Part shown: in pieces, positions 10,014 to 22,869 of the stretch
How positions within the stretch are numbered: position 1 is the stretch's first letter
Layout of the letters: each line of letters starts with the position of its first letter
Assembly (NCBI RefSeq): GCF_000745775.1
Contig: NZ_JQJY01000002.1
Location: 310,001-374,000, forward strand
Length of the DNA: 64,000 bases
Reading direction: 5' to 3'
Source of the DNA: Flavobacterium sp. ASV13
GTDB taxonomy: Bacteria; Bacteroidota; Bacteroidia; Flavobacteriales; Flavobacteriaceae
Translations under genes and position numbers: made by a program
The notes under the pieces: generated by a model
Told to the model about the DNA's origin: nothing
Seen by the model: only the letters and a program-made list of their open reading frames with translations
Database searches by the model: none

Positions 10014-10045
10014 AAAGCCATAAAAAATATTTATGGCTTTTTTAT
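10014..10045 (+). terminator. Intrinsic terminator after the lacI-type gene
   Basis: AAAGCCATAAA (10014-10024) pairs with TTTATGGCTTT (10030-10040) around AAATA, followed by a T run. It lies 24 bases after the regulator stop and isolates it from the permease operon. Confidence 0.8.
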
Positions 10046-10093
10046 TAGCTTAAATAAAAAAATAATTTATACTTTTACGCCCGTCAAGGCTTT

Positions 10094-10108
10094 TAGTTTT
10101 ACTTCGAA
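10094..10108. promoter_or_regulatory. Motif TAGTTTTACTTCGAA upstream of the permease operon
   Basis: Near-exact second copy of the 15-mer at 8771-8785 by the susC promoter; the last 12 bases (TTTTACTTCGAA) are identical. It lies 58-72 bases before the permease ATG, about the same distance as the other copy lies from susC. Confidence 0.4.
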
Positions 10109-10122
10109 AGAAACAAAGTTTT

Positions 10123-10141
10123 GATAAGCAAAGCGCTTATC
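10123..10141. promoter_or_regulatory. Candidate LacI-type operator
   Basis: GATAAGC (10123-10129), five bases, GCTTATC (10135-10141), and inside it the palindrome AAGCGCTT (10131-10138) with the central CG typical of LacI-family operators. It lies 25-43 bases before the permease start, where a bound repressor could block transcription. Assignment to the neighbouring regulator is inference. Confidence 0.45.
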
Positions 10142-10165
10142 GTATAATTTTTTCAAATTACGATA

Positions 10166-11683
10166 ATGGAAAAGCGTAAATTAAGTTTCTGGGAAATTTG
10201 GAACATGAGTTTCGGTTTCTTAGGAATACAATTTGGTTTTGCACTGCAAAACGCAAATACTTCAAGAATTTTTGAAACCCTTGGTGCTAAAATAGATGAA
10301 ATCCCAATTTTGTGGATTGCTGCGCCTGTTTCAGGTTTAATTATTCAGCCCGTTATTGGTTATTTCAGTGACAGAACCTGGACTCGTTTAGGCAGACGTC
10401 GCCCCTATTTTTTAATTGGAGCTATTTTGTCTTCAATTGCATTATTCATTATGCCCAACTCTCCAACTTTATGGATTGCTGCGGGAACTTTATGGATAAT
10501 GGATGCGTCAATAAACGTTTCAATGGAACCATTTCGCGCTTTTGTTGGCGATAATTTGCCCGACCATCAGCGTGCTTTAGGTTTTGTAATGCAGAGTTTT
10601 TTCATTGGTACCGGCGCCGTTGTAGGTTCTGTTTTGCCTTATCTCTTCACAAATGTTTTCGATGTTAGCAATGTTGCTCCAAAAGGAATTATTCCGGATG
10701 CCGTAAAATGGTCGTTCTACATTGGCGGAATCGTTTTTCTGCTTTCCGTATTATGGACTGTTTTCAAAACAACCGAATATACGCCTGAAGAACTTCACGC
10801 ATTCGAAGCAAATAGCAAAAAAGATGTAGAAAAAGATGCTGATTCAGAAATAGAATCTGGAGTTTCTACAAAAAAACAATTGCTTTTAGGAGTATTGTTT
10901 GCAGGTATTGGCGGATTAATTTCATTTCTAATTTTCGAAAACAGCCTTGCAAAAGAATTATATATTCTTTTTGTAGGTCTAATTTTCATGGGCGTTTTAT
11001 TTGTAATTGCATCTCAATTACGAACTAAAAAAGTTCAAAATGGTTTTACCATAATCATGACCGATTTATTGAATATGCCAAGAACGATGCAAAAATTGGC
11101 TTGGGTTCAGTTTTTTTCATGGTTTGCGCTTTTCTCTATGTGGATTTACACCACACAAGCCGTTACACAACACATTTTTGGCACTACAGATACTACTTCA
11201 AAAGTATACAATGATGCTGCCGACTGGGTTTCTGTTTTATTCACAGTTTATAACGGTGTCGCTGCAGCTGTAGCTTTCTTATTACCAGTTATTGCAAAAA
11301 AAGTAGGCGTTAGAGCAACACATTTATTAGCATTATGTGCTGGAGGTGTTGGTTTAATTTCGATTTATTTTATTGGTGATAAGCAAATGCTTATCCTTCC
11401 AATGTTGGGAGTTGGTATTGCCTGGGCAAGTATTTTATCAATGCCTTATGCCATGTTATCTGGTGCTTTGCCAGCAGCAAAAATGGGCTATTACATGGGA
11501 GTTTTCAACTTTTTTGTAGTAATTCCACAAATTGTAGCCGCGACGATATTAGGATTTGTAATTAAACAATTCTTTCATAATGAACCTATTTATGCTCTAA
11601 TAATTGGAGGTATATCCATGATTTTCGCAGGATTATTGACTCTTAGAGTAAATAGTAAAACTAAAATTGAAATCCATGAATAA
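10166..11683 (+). CDS. MFS sugar permease, GPH/SLC45-like (maltose uptake)
   Basis: Inner-membrane cation-sugar symporter of 505 residues with about 12 hydrophobic segments. The loop after the second segment, SDRTWTRLGRRRPYF (about residues 68-82), is the signature of the SLC45/GPH sucrose and maltose carriers. A charged cytoplasmic loop (about 215-240) splits the two halves. Its stop overlaps the start of the beta-phosphoglucomutase gene by 8 bases, so the two are translated together. With the downstream maltose phosphorylase this makes maltose or short maltodextrins the likely cargo, but other disaccharides are not excluded. Confidence 0.87.
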   Translation: MEKRKLSFWEIWNMSFGFLGIQFGFALQNANTSRIFETLGAKIDEIPILWIAAPVSGLIIQPVIGYFSDRTWTRLGRRRPYFLIGAILSSIALFIMPNSPTLWIAAGTLWIMDASINVSMEPFRAFVGDNLPDHQRALGFVMQSFFIGTGAVVGSVLPYLFTNVFDVSNVAPKGIIPDAVKWSFYIGGIVFLLSVLWTVFKTTEYTPEELHAFEANSKKDVEKDADSEIESGVSTKKQLLLGVLFAGIGGLISFLIFENSLAKELYILFVGLIFMGVLFVIASQLRTKKVQNGFTIIMTDLLNMPRTMQKLAWVQFFSWFALFSMWIYTTQAVTQHIFGTTDTTSKVYNDAADWVSVLFTVYNGVAAAVAFLLPVIAKKVGVRATHLLALCAGGVGLISIYFIGDKQMLILPMLGVGIAWASILSMPYAMLSGALPAAKMGYYMGVFNFFVVIPQIVAATILGFVIKQFFHNEPIYALIIGGISMIFAGLLTLRVNSKTKIEIHE

Positions 11684-12332
11684 TAAAAAAGCATTCATCT
11701 TCGATCTTGATGGAGTGATCGTTGATACCGCTAAATACCACTTTTTAGCTTGGCAAAAAATTGCCCAGTCATTAAATATAAATTTTACACATGAAGACAA
11801 CGAACTTTTAAAAGGCGTAAGCCGAGTTCGTTCTTTAGATATTATACTTGGATTAGGAAATGTTCAGGCTTCGCAAGAAGACAAAGACAAATGGCTGATT
11901 CAAAAAAACGAAGATTATTTATCTTATTTAGTTGACATGGATGAAAGTGAGATTCTTCCAGGAGTTTTTAAAATTCTACAACTATTAAAAGATTTAAATC
12001 AAGGAATTGCATTGGGCTCTGCCAGTAAAAATGCAAGACCTATTTTAGAGAAAACAGGAATTCTGTCTTACTTCGATGTTATTGTTGACGGAAATGACGT
12101 TACCAATGCAAAACCAGATCCTGAAGTTTTCTTAAAAGCGGCTCAATTATTACATATTGATCCAAAAAATTCAATTGTATTTGAGGATTCTGTTGCCGGA
12201 ATTCAGGCAGCAAATATTGCAGAAATGGTAAGTGTTGGAATTGGTGAGGAAACAATTTTACATGAAGCTGATCATATTTTTAAAGATTTTACCCAAATCA
12301 CACCAGGCTTTATTGAGAAATTAATCAGATAA
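11676..12332 (+). CDS. pgmB: Beta-phosphoglucomutase (HAD superfamily)
   Basis: Converts beta-glucose-1-phosphate, the product of maltose phosphorylase, to glucose-6-phosphate in the cytoplasm. I use the ATG at 11676 (218 residues) rather than the TTG at 11667. It gives the usual N-terminus and overlaps the permease stop by 8 bases (ATGAATAA). HAD motifs: FDLDGVIVD with nucleophile D10 and acid/base D12; GSASKN as motif II; KPDPEVF and FEDSVAGIQAA as motifs III and IV. The length is standard for the family. The co-operonic GH65 phosphorylase makes the beta-phosphoglucomutase call stronger than a generic HAD phosphatase. Confidence 0.92.
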   Translation: MNNKKAFIFDLDGVIVDTAKYHFLAWQKIAQSLNINFTHEDNELLKGVSRVRSLDIILGLGNVQASQEDKDKWLIQKNEDYLSYLVDMDESEILPGVFKILQLLKDLNQGIALGSASKNARPILEKTGILSYFDVIVDGNDVTNAKPDPEVFLKAAQLLHIDPKNSIVFEDSVAGIQAANIAEMVSVGIGEETILHEADHIFKDFTQITPGFIEKLIR

Positions 12333-12474
12333 TTAGAAAATGTGTCAATGAGATAAATAGTCTCACCGACAAATATTCTAATGCTGCAATTACTCAAATG
12401 AATGTAAAAAGTTAATAAGAACCAAGGCAATTATCTAATTATCAAATTGCCGTATTTTCTAATTTAAAGAAAAG
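12333..12474. other. Intergenic stretch with a degenerate inverted repeat
   Basis: No gene is visible. The ends carry related sequence: ATTAGAAAAT just after the phosphoglucomutase stop and ATTTTCTAAT just before the next gene. This resembles the dispersed element near 37820-37862. Confidence 0.35.
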
Positions 12475-16921
<4,447 letters not shown>

Positions 16922-16928
16922 TTTTTTT

Positions 16929-16969
16929 AAAGACAAGTAATTTTCCCCAATATTACTTGTCTTTTTTTT
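16929..16969 (+). terminator. Intrinsic terminator after the GH97 gene
   Basis: AAAGACAAGTAAT (16929-16941) pairs with ATTACTTGTCTTT (16952-16964) around a ten-base loop and runs into a T tract. It lies a few bases after the GH97 stop and ends the permease-pgmB-GH65-GH97 operon, at least in part. Confidence 0.8.
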
Positions 16970-16985
16970 AATCTTATTTAGTTGT

Positions 16986-17065
16986 CCTGCAAGGTTTTTC
17001 AAACCTTGTAGGTCTTCTAAAACTTTACTCAATTCATACCTACAAGGTTTGAAAAACCTTGCAGG
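16986..17065. repeat. Perfect 28-base inverted repeat with nested palindromes
   Basis: The arms at 16986-17013 and 17038-17065 are exact reverse complements, separated by 24 bases. Each arm also folds on itself (AAGGTTT...AAACCTT), so the element can form one long hairpin or two small ones. It lies between the GH97 terminator and the SusA-like gene. It resembles dispersed repetitive elements of flavobacterial genomes. Confidence 0.85.
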
Positions 17066-17089
17066 AAATCGAACTAAAAAGAAAAAACT

Positions 17090-18952
17090 ATGAATAATCT
17101 AAAAATTAACCACACATTCTACAAATTAATCCTAATGGTTTTGCTGTTTTCCGCTTCCGCGAAAGCGCAAATCCAAAAAGTAGAACCGCCATTTTGGTAC
17201 GCCGGAATGAAAAATCCGGAACTACAGATTATGTTCTACGGAAAAAATATCGCACAATATGAAGCTTCGGTTTCAAATAATGTAGTGATCAAAAATGTAG
17301 AAAAAACTGAAAATCCAAATTACCTTTTCGTAACAATTGATACACAAAATATCAAAGCTTCTGAATTGGTTTTCTCTTTCAAAAACAATAACAAAGTCGC
17401 TTTTACGCAGAAATATTCGCTAAAAGAAAGAAGAGCAAATTCGGCAGACCGAAAAAGTTACGATGCATCGGATTTGATTTACTTAATCATGCCGGATCGT
17501 TTTGCTAATGGAAATCCGAAAAACGACAGCGATGCCGTTTTAACTGAAAAAGGAAACCGCGCAGAACCGGGAGGACGCCACGGCGGTGATATCGAAGGAA
17601 TCATCAAAAACCTAGATTATATTTCGTCTCTTGGTGCAACGACAATCTGGAGTACGCCTTTATGCGAAGACAACGACAAACAACATTCGTATCATGGCTA
17701 CGCACAGTCAGACGTTTACAAAATAGATCCGCGTTATGGAACGAACGAAGATTACGTTCGCTTGTCCTCAGAAATGCATAAAAAAAACATGAAACTGGTT
17801 ATGGATTATGTGACCAATCACTGGGGAATTACCCATTGGATGATCAAAGATTTGCCAACTAAATCATGGATCAATCAATTCGAAAATTATACCCAAACGC
17901 ATCACCGACGCGAAGTAATTACAGATATCCACGCTTCTAAAACAGATCAGGAAGTTTGTGTTGACGGTTGGTTCGTTCCTTCTATGCCAGACTTGAATTT
18001 GAGAAATCCTTTAGTGGCAAAATACTTAACGCAAAATGCCATTTGGTGGATTGAATTTGCTAATCTTGACGGATTTAGAGTTGATACTTATAATTATTCG
18101 GATAAAATGGCTATGGCAAATTGGGCAAAGTCAATTACAGATGAATATCCAAATTTTAATATTGTGGGTGAAATATGGATGCACAATCAGGCGAATTTAG
18201 CTTTTTGGCAGAAAGACAGTAAAATTGGTGCGATTGAAAACTACAATTCAAATCTTCCAAGTGTAATGGATTTTACGCTTCAAAGCCAAGTTACTTCTGC
18301 TTTCAACGAAGATCAACCAAATTGGGACAGTGGGTTAATTAAATTCTACAACAATTTTGCAATGGATTTTTTATATCCAGACACCAACAATATTTTGGTT
18401 TTTGCCGAAAATCATGACACAGATCGTATGAACGATAAGTTCAAATATGATTTACCAAAATACAAACTGGCGATGACTTTATTGGCAACAATTCGCGGAA
18501 TTCCGCAAGTGTATTACGGTTCAGAAATTGGAATGGGCGGTGACAAAGGCAAAGGCGATGCCGATATTCGTCAAGATTTTCCAGGCGGATGGGCTGGCGA
18601 CAAAAATAATGCTTTTACAGCATCAGGAAGAACAACGCAACAAGCGCAATTTTTTGATTTTACTGCAAAATTATTCAACTGGAGAAAAACAAACGAAGCG
18701 GTTCATTTCGGGAAAATGACACATTATATTCCAGAAAACAATACTTATGTTTATTTCAGATATACAGATGCTAAAACGGTAATGGTGGTTTTCAACAACA
18801 ATGCAAAAGAGCAGGTTGTAAAAACAAATCGTTTTAAAGAAAACATCAAAAACTTTAAATCAGGAAAAGATGTTATAACAGGCAAAACATTTGATTTAGC
18901 CACTGAAATTACTTTAGAACCAAAATCAGCATTGGTTTTAGAATTGGAATAA
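17090..18952 (+). CDS. susA: Periplasmic GH13 neopullulanase/cyclomaltodextrinase, SusA-like
   Basis: Hydrolyses maltodextrins, and probably cyclodextrins or pullulan, after import. Signal peptide about 1-26 (ends AKAQ), an N-terminal Ig-like cyclomaltodextrinase domain (about 28-112), GH13 barrel and a C-terminal beta domain (about 545-620). Catalytic residues: MDYVTNH region I, nucleophile D332 in DGFRVD, acid/base E361 in VGEIW and D443 in ENHDTD. The 620-residue length and signal peptide match Bacteroides SusA. It follows the GH97 gene on the same strand after a terminator and a long palindrome, so it may have its own promoter. Confidence 0.9.
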   Translation: MNNLKINHTFYKLILMVLLFSASAKAQIQKVEPPFWYAGMKNPELQIMFYGKNIAQYEASVSNNVVIKNVEKTENPNYLFVTIDTQNIKASELVFSFKNNNKVAFTQKYSLKERRANSADRKSYDASDLIYLIMPDRFANGNPKNDSDAVLTEKGNRAEPGGRHGGDIEGIIKNLDYISSLGATTIWSTPLCEDNDKQHSYHGYAQSDVYKIDPRYGTNEDYVRLSSEMHKKNMKLVMDYVTNHWGITHWMIKDLPTKSWINQFENYTQTHHRREVITDIHASKTDQEVCVDGWFVPSMPDLNLRNPLVAKYLTQNAIWWIEFANLDGFRVDTYNYSDKMAMANWAKSITDEYPNFNIVGEIWMHNQANLAFWQKDSKIGAIENYNSNLPSVMDFTLQSQVTSAFNEDQPNWDSGLIKFYNNFAMDFLYPDTNNILVFAENHDTDRMNDKFKYDLPKYKLAMTLLATIRGIPQVYYGSEIGMGGDKGKGDADIRQDFPGGWAGDKNNAFTASGRTTQQAQFFDFTAKLFNWRKTNEAVHFGKMTHYIPENNTYVYFRYTDAKTVMVVFNNNAKEQVVKTNRFKENIKNFKSGKDVITGKTFDLATEITLEPKSALVLELE

Positions 18953-18977
18953 AAACGAAATCCGTTTAATTTTTTCC

Positions 18978-19039
18978 GCCACGAATTCACGAATTATTTT
19001 TTGACAATCTTTGAAAATAAAAATTCGTGAATTCGTGGC
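18978..19039. repeat. 18-base inverted repeat (GCCACGAATTCACGAATT family), copy 1
   Basis: GCCACGAATTCACGAATT (18978-18995) and AATTCGTGAATTCGTGGC (19022-19039) are exact reverse complements around 26 bases. Two further copies lie at 20766-20826 and 21579-21642. It separates the two GH13 genes. Confidence 0.85.
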
Positions 19040-19080
19040 TATTCTTTTCAACACAATCCATCCTAAATTATTCTAAAATA

Positions 19081-20742
19081 ATGAAAAAATACACTTTCCT
19101 TTTTTTATCTTTAGTATACTTAACAATGAGTTGTTCTGGCTCAAAATCAGTTACAATGAATAACACTTCGAAAACACCTTTCGTTTGGGAAGGAGCAAAT
19201 GTTTATTTTTTACTTACAGATCGTTTTTATAACGGAGACACTTCAAACGATGTCAATTTTAACCGAACCAAAACTCCCGGAAAATTACGCGGATTTGAAG
19301 GTGGTGACATCATTGGAATTACCAAAAAAATCGAATCAGGATATTTTGAAAAATTAGGAATAAATGCCATTTGGCTTACGCCGATTGTCGAACAAATTCA
19401 CGATGGCGTCGACGAAGGAACCGGACTCAGTTATGGTTTTCACGGCTATTGGGCAAAAGACTGGACGGCTTTAGATCCGAACTTTGGAACAAAAGAAGAT
19501 TTAGCAAAATTGGTTAAAAAAGCACACGAAAAAGGCATCCGAATAATTCTTGATGGCGTAATAAATCATACTGGACCAGTTACTCCGGAAGATCCCGTTT
19601 GGCCTTCAGACTGGGTAAGAACCGGCGTTGTCTGCGATTACAAATCATTCGAAAACACTACAATGTGTACTTTGGTTGACAATCTTCCGGATGTTAGAAC
19701 AGAAAGTACGCAGGAAGTTGCGCTCCCTCCTTTTTTAATCGAAAAATGGAAAAAAGAAGGCCGTTATGAAAAAGAAACTGCTTCGCTTGACGAATTCTTC
19801 AAAAGAACAAAGTATCCAAGAACGCCAAAATATTATATCATAAAATGGCTAACAGATTATATTGTAGAATTTGGCGTTGATGGCTACCGCGGAGACACCG
19901 TAAAACATACCGACGAAAACGTTTGGGCCGATTTTAAAAAAGAATGCGATTATGCTTTTGAAACCTGGAAAAAACATCATCCGTTGGAAGTTTTAGATCA
20001 AAATCCGTTTTATACTATTGCTGAAGTTTACGGTTACGGAATCAGCGGTGGGCAGGATTATGATTTTGGAGACCGAAAAGTAAATTATTTTCAGAATGGT
20101 TTCAACAGCATGATCAATTTTGAATTTAAATGGAACGCTGCTCAAAACGATTACGAAGGTTTATTTTCTAAATATTCGAATCATTTAAATAATGACTTAA
20201 AAGGATATTCTGTCCTTAACTATATGTCTTCGCACGATGACGGTCAGCCTTTTGATGCAAATCGTGTAAAAGGTATAGAAGCTGGAACCAAATTGTTGCT
20301 TTCCCCTGGAATGTCTCAAGTTTATTATGGCGACGAGTCAAATCGTTCTTTAGTAGTTGAAGGCACTCAAGGCGATGCAACCTTACGTTCTAACATGAAT
20401 TGGGATGCTATTCAAAATAATCCTGAAACCCAAAAAACACTTTTGCATTGGCAGAAATTAGGTCAATTTAGAAGAAATCATCCAGCCGTTGGAGCAGGAA
20501 TTCACAATCTGATTAATGCCAATCCTTACACTTTTTCGAGAATATTTACAAAAGGCGTTTTTACAGATAAAGTAATCATGGGAGTAGATTTACCAAAAGG
20601 GAGAAAAGAACTTCCTGTTGGCGATATCTTTCCAAACGGAACCAAATTAAAAGATACCTACTCCAATCAAAATACAGAAGTTATTGATGGGAAAGTGATT
20701 ATCGACAGTGAATTTGACATCGTTTTACTCGAACTGATTTAA
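19081..20742 (+). CDS. GH13 alpha-amylase lipoprotein
   Basis: Membrane-anchored amylase. I use the ATG at 19081 because it gives a clean lipoprotein signal ending TMSC with lipidated Cys18. The GTG at 19027 lies inside the upstream repeat arm and adds a poor N-terminus. The 553-residue protein has the GH13 regions DGVINH (158-163), nucleophile D272 in DGYRGD, acid/base E315 in IAEVYG and D386 in SSHDDG. By compartment it resembles Bacteroides SusG, but no starch-binding insertion is obvious. Whether it faces outward or sits in the periplasm cannot be read; an SDDD-type surface export signal is not visible after the cysteine (CSGSKS). It is flanked by dispersed hairpin repeats. Confidence 0.88.
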   Translation: MKKYTFLFLSLVYLTMSCSGSKSVTMNNTSKTPFVWEGANVYFLLTDRFYNGDTSNDVNFNRTKTPGKLRGFEGGDIIGITKKIESGYFEKLGINAIWLTPIVEQIHDGVDEGTGLSYGFHGYWAKDWTALDPNFGTKEDLAKLVKKAHEKGIRIILDGVINHTGPVTPEDPVWPSDWVRTGVVCDYKSFENTTMCTLVDNLPDVRTESTQEVALPPFLIEKWKKEGRYEKETASLDEFFKRTKYPRTPKYYIIKWLTDYIVEFGVDGYRGDTVKHTDENVWADFKKECDYAFETWKKHHPLEVLDQNPFYTIAEVYGYGISGGQDYDFGDRKVNYFQNGFNSMINFEFKWNAAQNDYEGLFSKYSNHLNNDLKGYSVLNYMSSHDDGQPFDANRVKGIEAGTKLLLSPGMSQVYYGDESNRSLVVEGTQGDATLRSNMNWDAIQNNPETQKTLLHWQKLGQFRRNHPAVGAGIHNLINANPYTFSRIFTKGVFTDKVIMGVDLPKGRKELPVGDIFPNGTKLKDTYSNQNTEVIDGKVIIDSEFDIVLLELI

Positions 20743-20885
20743 CCGCAAAGGTCGCAAAGTTTTTTAGCCACAAATTCACGAATTATTTTTAAAATCTTTG
20801 AGAATAAAATTCGTGAATTCGTGGCTATTTAATTTTCACTAATTTATTTGCGAACCTTGCGCAAAACTTTGCGACCTTTGCGGTT
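20741..20885. repeat. Nested composite inverted repeat between GH13 and GDPD genes
   Basis: The outer arms 20741-20763 (AACCGCAAAGGTCGCAAAG...) and 20863-20885 are exact 23-base reverse complements. Inside them lies a copy of the GCCACGAATTCACG element (20766-20784 with 20808-20826, one mismatch). The left outer arm begins inside the amylase stop codon and the right arm ends 12 bases before the next start codon. One dispersed element appears to have landed in the loop of another. Confidence 0.85.
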
Positions 20886-20897
20886 AAACTTCATACA

Positions 20898-21575
20898 ATG
20901 TTAAAGATTGCCCATCGCGGTGCGAAAGCCTACGAACCTGAAAATACTTTACAAGCATTTCAGAAAGCTTTAGATTTAAATTCAGACGGAATTGAACTCG
21001 ACGTTCACTTAAGCGTTGATGGCCATGTAATAGTAATTCACGACGAAACTATTGATAAAATAACCAATGGTAAAGGCGCTGTAAATTCATTTTCTTTGCA
21101 GGAACTAAAATCTTTTTCAATTGCTGAAAAACATCAAATTCCTACTTTAAAAGAAGTTTTTGATTTAGTCAATAAAAAATGTTTCATCAATATCGAATTA
21201 AAAAGTGCCGCTGCTTTAACAAAAGTAGTTTCTTTAATAGATGAATATGTTTCTGAAAAAGGCTGGAATTACGAACATTTCATTGTTTCTAGTTTTGATT
21301 GGAATGCGCTTTTGGAAGTTCATAATTTAGATTCAAAAATCCCAATTGGCGTTTTAACAGAAACCGATCTAAATTTAGCTTTGGCTTTCGCCGAAACTAT
21401 AAAAGCAAAAGCGATTCATCCATATTATCATTTATTGACGGAGGAAAATACTCTGCAATTGCAAGAAAAAGGATTTCTAGTTTTGCCATGGACAGTAAAT
21501 ATAGAAGAAGACATTCAAAAAATAAAAAGTTATAAAGTAAACGGAATCATCACTGATCTCCCAGACAAAATATAA
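20898..21575 (+). CDS. Glycerophosphodiester phosphodiesterase family protein
   Basis: Hydrolyses glycerophosphodiesters to an alcohol and glycerol-3-phosphate. The 225-residue protein is a single GDPD TIM barrel. Motifs: HRGAKAYEPENT (H6, R7, E16/N17 region), GIELDVHLSVDG with metal ligands E33 and D35, and H48 in VIHDE. There is no signal peptide, so it should act in the cytoplasm, like UgpQ. It sits between two dispersed hairpin repeats and shows no operon partner. Family is firm; the physiological substrate is unknown. Confidence 0.9.
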   Translation: MLKIAHRGAKAYEPENTLQAFQKALDLNSDGIELDVHLSVDGHVIVIHDETIDKITNGKGAVNSFSLQELKSFSIAEKHQIPTLKEVFDLVNKKCFINIELKSAAALTKVVSLIDEYVSEKGWNYEHFIVSSFDWNALLEVHNLDSKIPIGVLTETDLNLALAFAETIKAKAIHPYYHLLTEENTLQLQEKGFLVLPWTVNIEEDIQKIKSYKVNGIITDLPDKI

Positions 21576-21578
21576 GAC

Positions 21579-21642
21579 AGCCACGAATTCACGAATTTTT
21601 ACTCGCAAAGATTATCAAAAAATAATTCGTGAATTCGTGGCT
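21579..21642. repeat. 19-base inverted repeat (GCCACGAATTCACG family), copy 3
   Basis: AGCCACGAATTCACGAATT (21579-21597) and its exact reverse complement (21624-21642) flank 26 bases. The right arm ends 12 bases before the flavoprotein ATG and contains the false upstream GTG start at 21637. Confidence 0.85.
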
Positions 21643-21654
21643 AAAAACAAAAAT

Positions 21655-22863
21655 ATGATCAAAAATTTCGACATCATCATCGTTGGCGGAGGCGCTGCAG
21701 GTTTTTTTACAGCGATTAATATTGCAGAGAAAAATCCGAAACTAAAAATTGCCATTTTAGAAAGAGGGAAAGAAGTCCTTTCTAAAGTTCGCGTTTCCGG
21801 AGGCGGGCGATGCAATGTGACACACGCTTGTTTTGAACCCAACGAATTGGTTAAATTTTATCCGAGAGGAGAAAAAGAACTTCGAGGTCCTTTTCATCAG
21901 TTTTGTTCTGGCGATACAATCGAATGGTTCGAAAAACATGGCGTAGAATTAAAAATTGAAGAAGACGGCAGAATGTTTCCGGTTTCAAATTCATCACAAA
22001 CCATAATTGATTGCTTCTTAAAAACAACTGAAAAACTAGGCATAAAAGTATTGACTGGACAAAGTGTGCAATCCATTTTCAAAAAAGAAAATCACTGGAA
22101 AATTGATACACAAACTGATAATTATGCTACCGGAAAATTAGTTATGGCAACGGGAAGCAATCCTAAAATTTGGGAAATGCTTCAGGAACACGGGCACGCA
22201 ATTATAAGTCCTGTCCCTTCCCTATTTACTTTTAACATCAAGGATTCCAGAATTAAAGAATTGCCTGGCGTTGCTGCCCAAGTTACGGTTAACGTAAAAG
22301 ATACAAAACTCGAATCGACTGGTCCTTTATTAATCACGCATTGGGGAATGAGTGGACCTGCGATTCTAAAACTTTCGGCTTGGGGAGCGCGTATTTTACA
22401 CGATAAAAATTATCAGTTTACTATTTTCGTGAATTGGTTAAATGATGTTGATACCGAAAATGCCGAGAAAATCCTAAAAGATTTAAAACAAGAACACGCT
22501 AAAAAAGCGGTTTCTAAAAAATCGCCTTTTGATTTTCCAAATCGTTTGTGGGAAAGTTTAGTTCTAGCAGCTGAGATTGAAACTGAAACCAAATGGGCGG
22601 ATTTATCTAAAATTCAATTGCAGAATTTAGCTTCTCAGCTTACAAAGGCAAAATTTCAGGTAAATGGAAAAAGCACTTTCAAAGAAGAATTTGTAACTGC
22701 CGGCGGAATCGATTTAAAAGAAATCAACTTCAAAACTATGGAAAGCAAAATTCACGAAAACCTTTATTTTGCTGGCGAAATTATAAATATCGACGCTATA
22801 ACGGGAGGATTTAATTTTCAAAATGCCTGGACAAGCGGGTTTATTTTGGCTCAAAATATTTAA
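21655..22863 (+). CDS. HI0933/YhiN-family FAD-dependent oxidoreductase
   Basis: Flavoprotein of 402 residues. I choose the ATG at 21655 over the GTG at 21637 because that GTG lies in a repeat arm. The N-terminus carries the dinucleotide-binding motif IIIVGGGAAGFFTA, followed by GGGRCNVTH (about residue 50), which is diagnostic of the HI0933 family. The C-terminus has a second FAD contact, GEIINIDAITGGFNFQ. Known relatives include the BaiN/RdsA group, but the reaction of most members is unknown, so I do not assign one. It is followed 6 bases later by the HAD phosphatase gene and probably forms an operon with it and the Crp-like regulator. Confidence 0.88.
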   Translation: MIKNFDIIIVGGGAAGFFTAINIAEKNPKLKIAILERGKEVLSKVRVSGGGRCNVTHACFEPNELVKFYPRGEKELRGPFHQFCSGDTIEWFEKHGVELKIEEDGRMFPVSNSSQTIIDCFLKTTEKLGIKVLTGQSVQSIFKKENHWKIDTQTDNYATGKLVMATGSNPKIWEMLQEHGHAIISPVPSLFTFNIKDSRIKELPGVAAQVTVNVKDTKLESTGPLLITHWGMSGPAILKLSAWGARILHDKNYQFTIFVNWLNDVDTENAEKILKDLKQEHAKKAVSKKSPFDFPNRLWESLVLAAEIETETKWADLSKIQLQNLASQLTKAKFQVNGKSTFKEEFVTAGGIDLKEINFKTMESKIHENLYFAGEIINIDAITGGFNFQNAWTSGFILAQNI

Positions 22864-22869
22864 TACAAA

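Noticed and set aside
19027..19080. Upstream GTG start for the lipoprotein amylase
   Set aside because: It lies in a dispersed repeat arm and would hide the lipoprotein signal.
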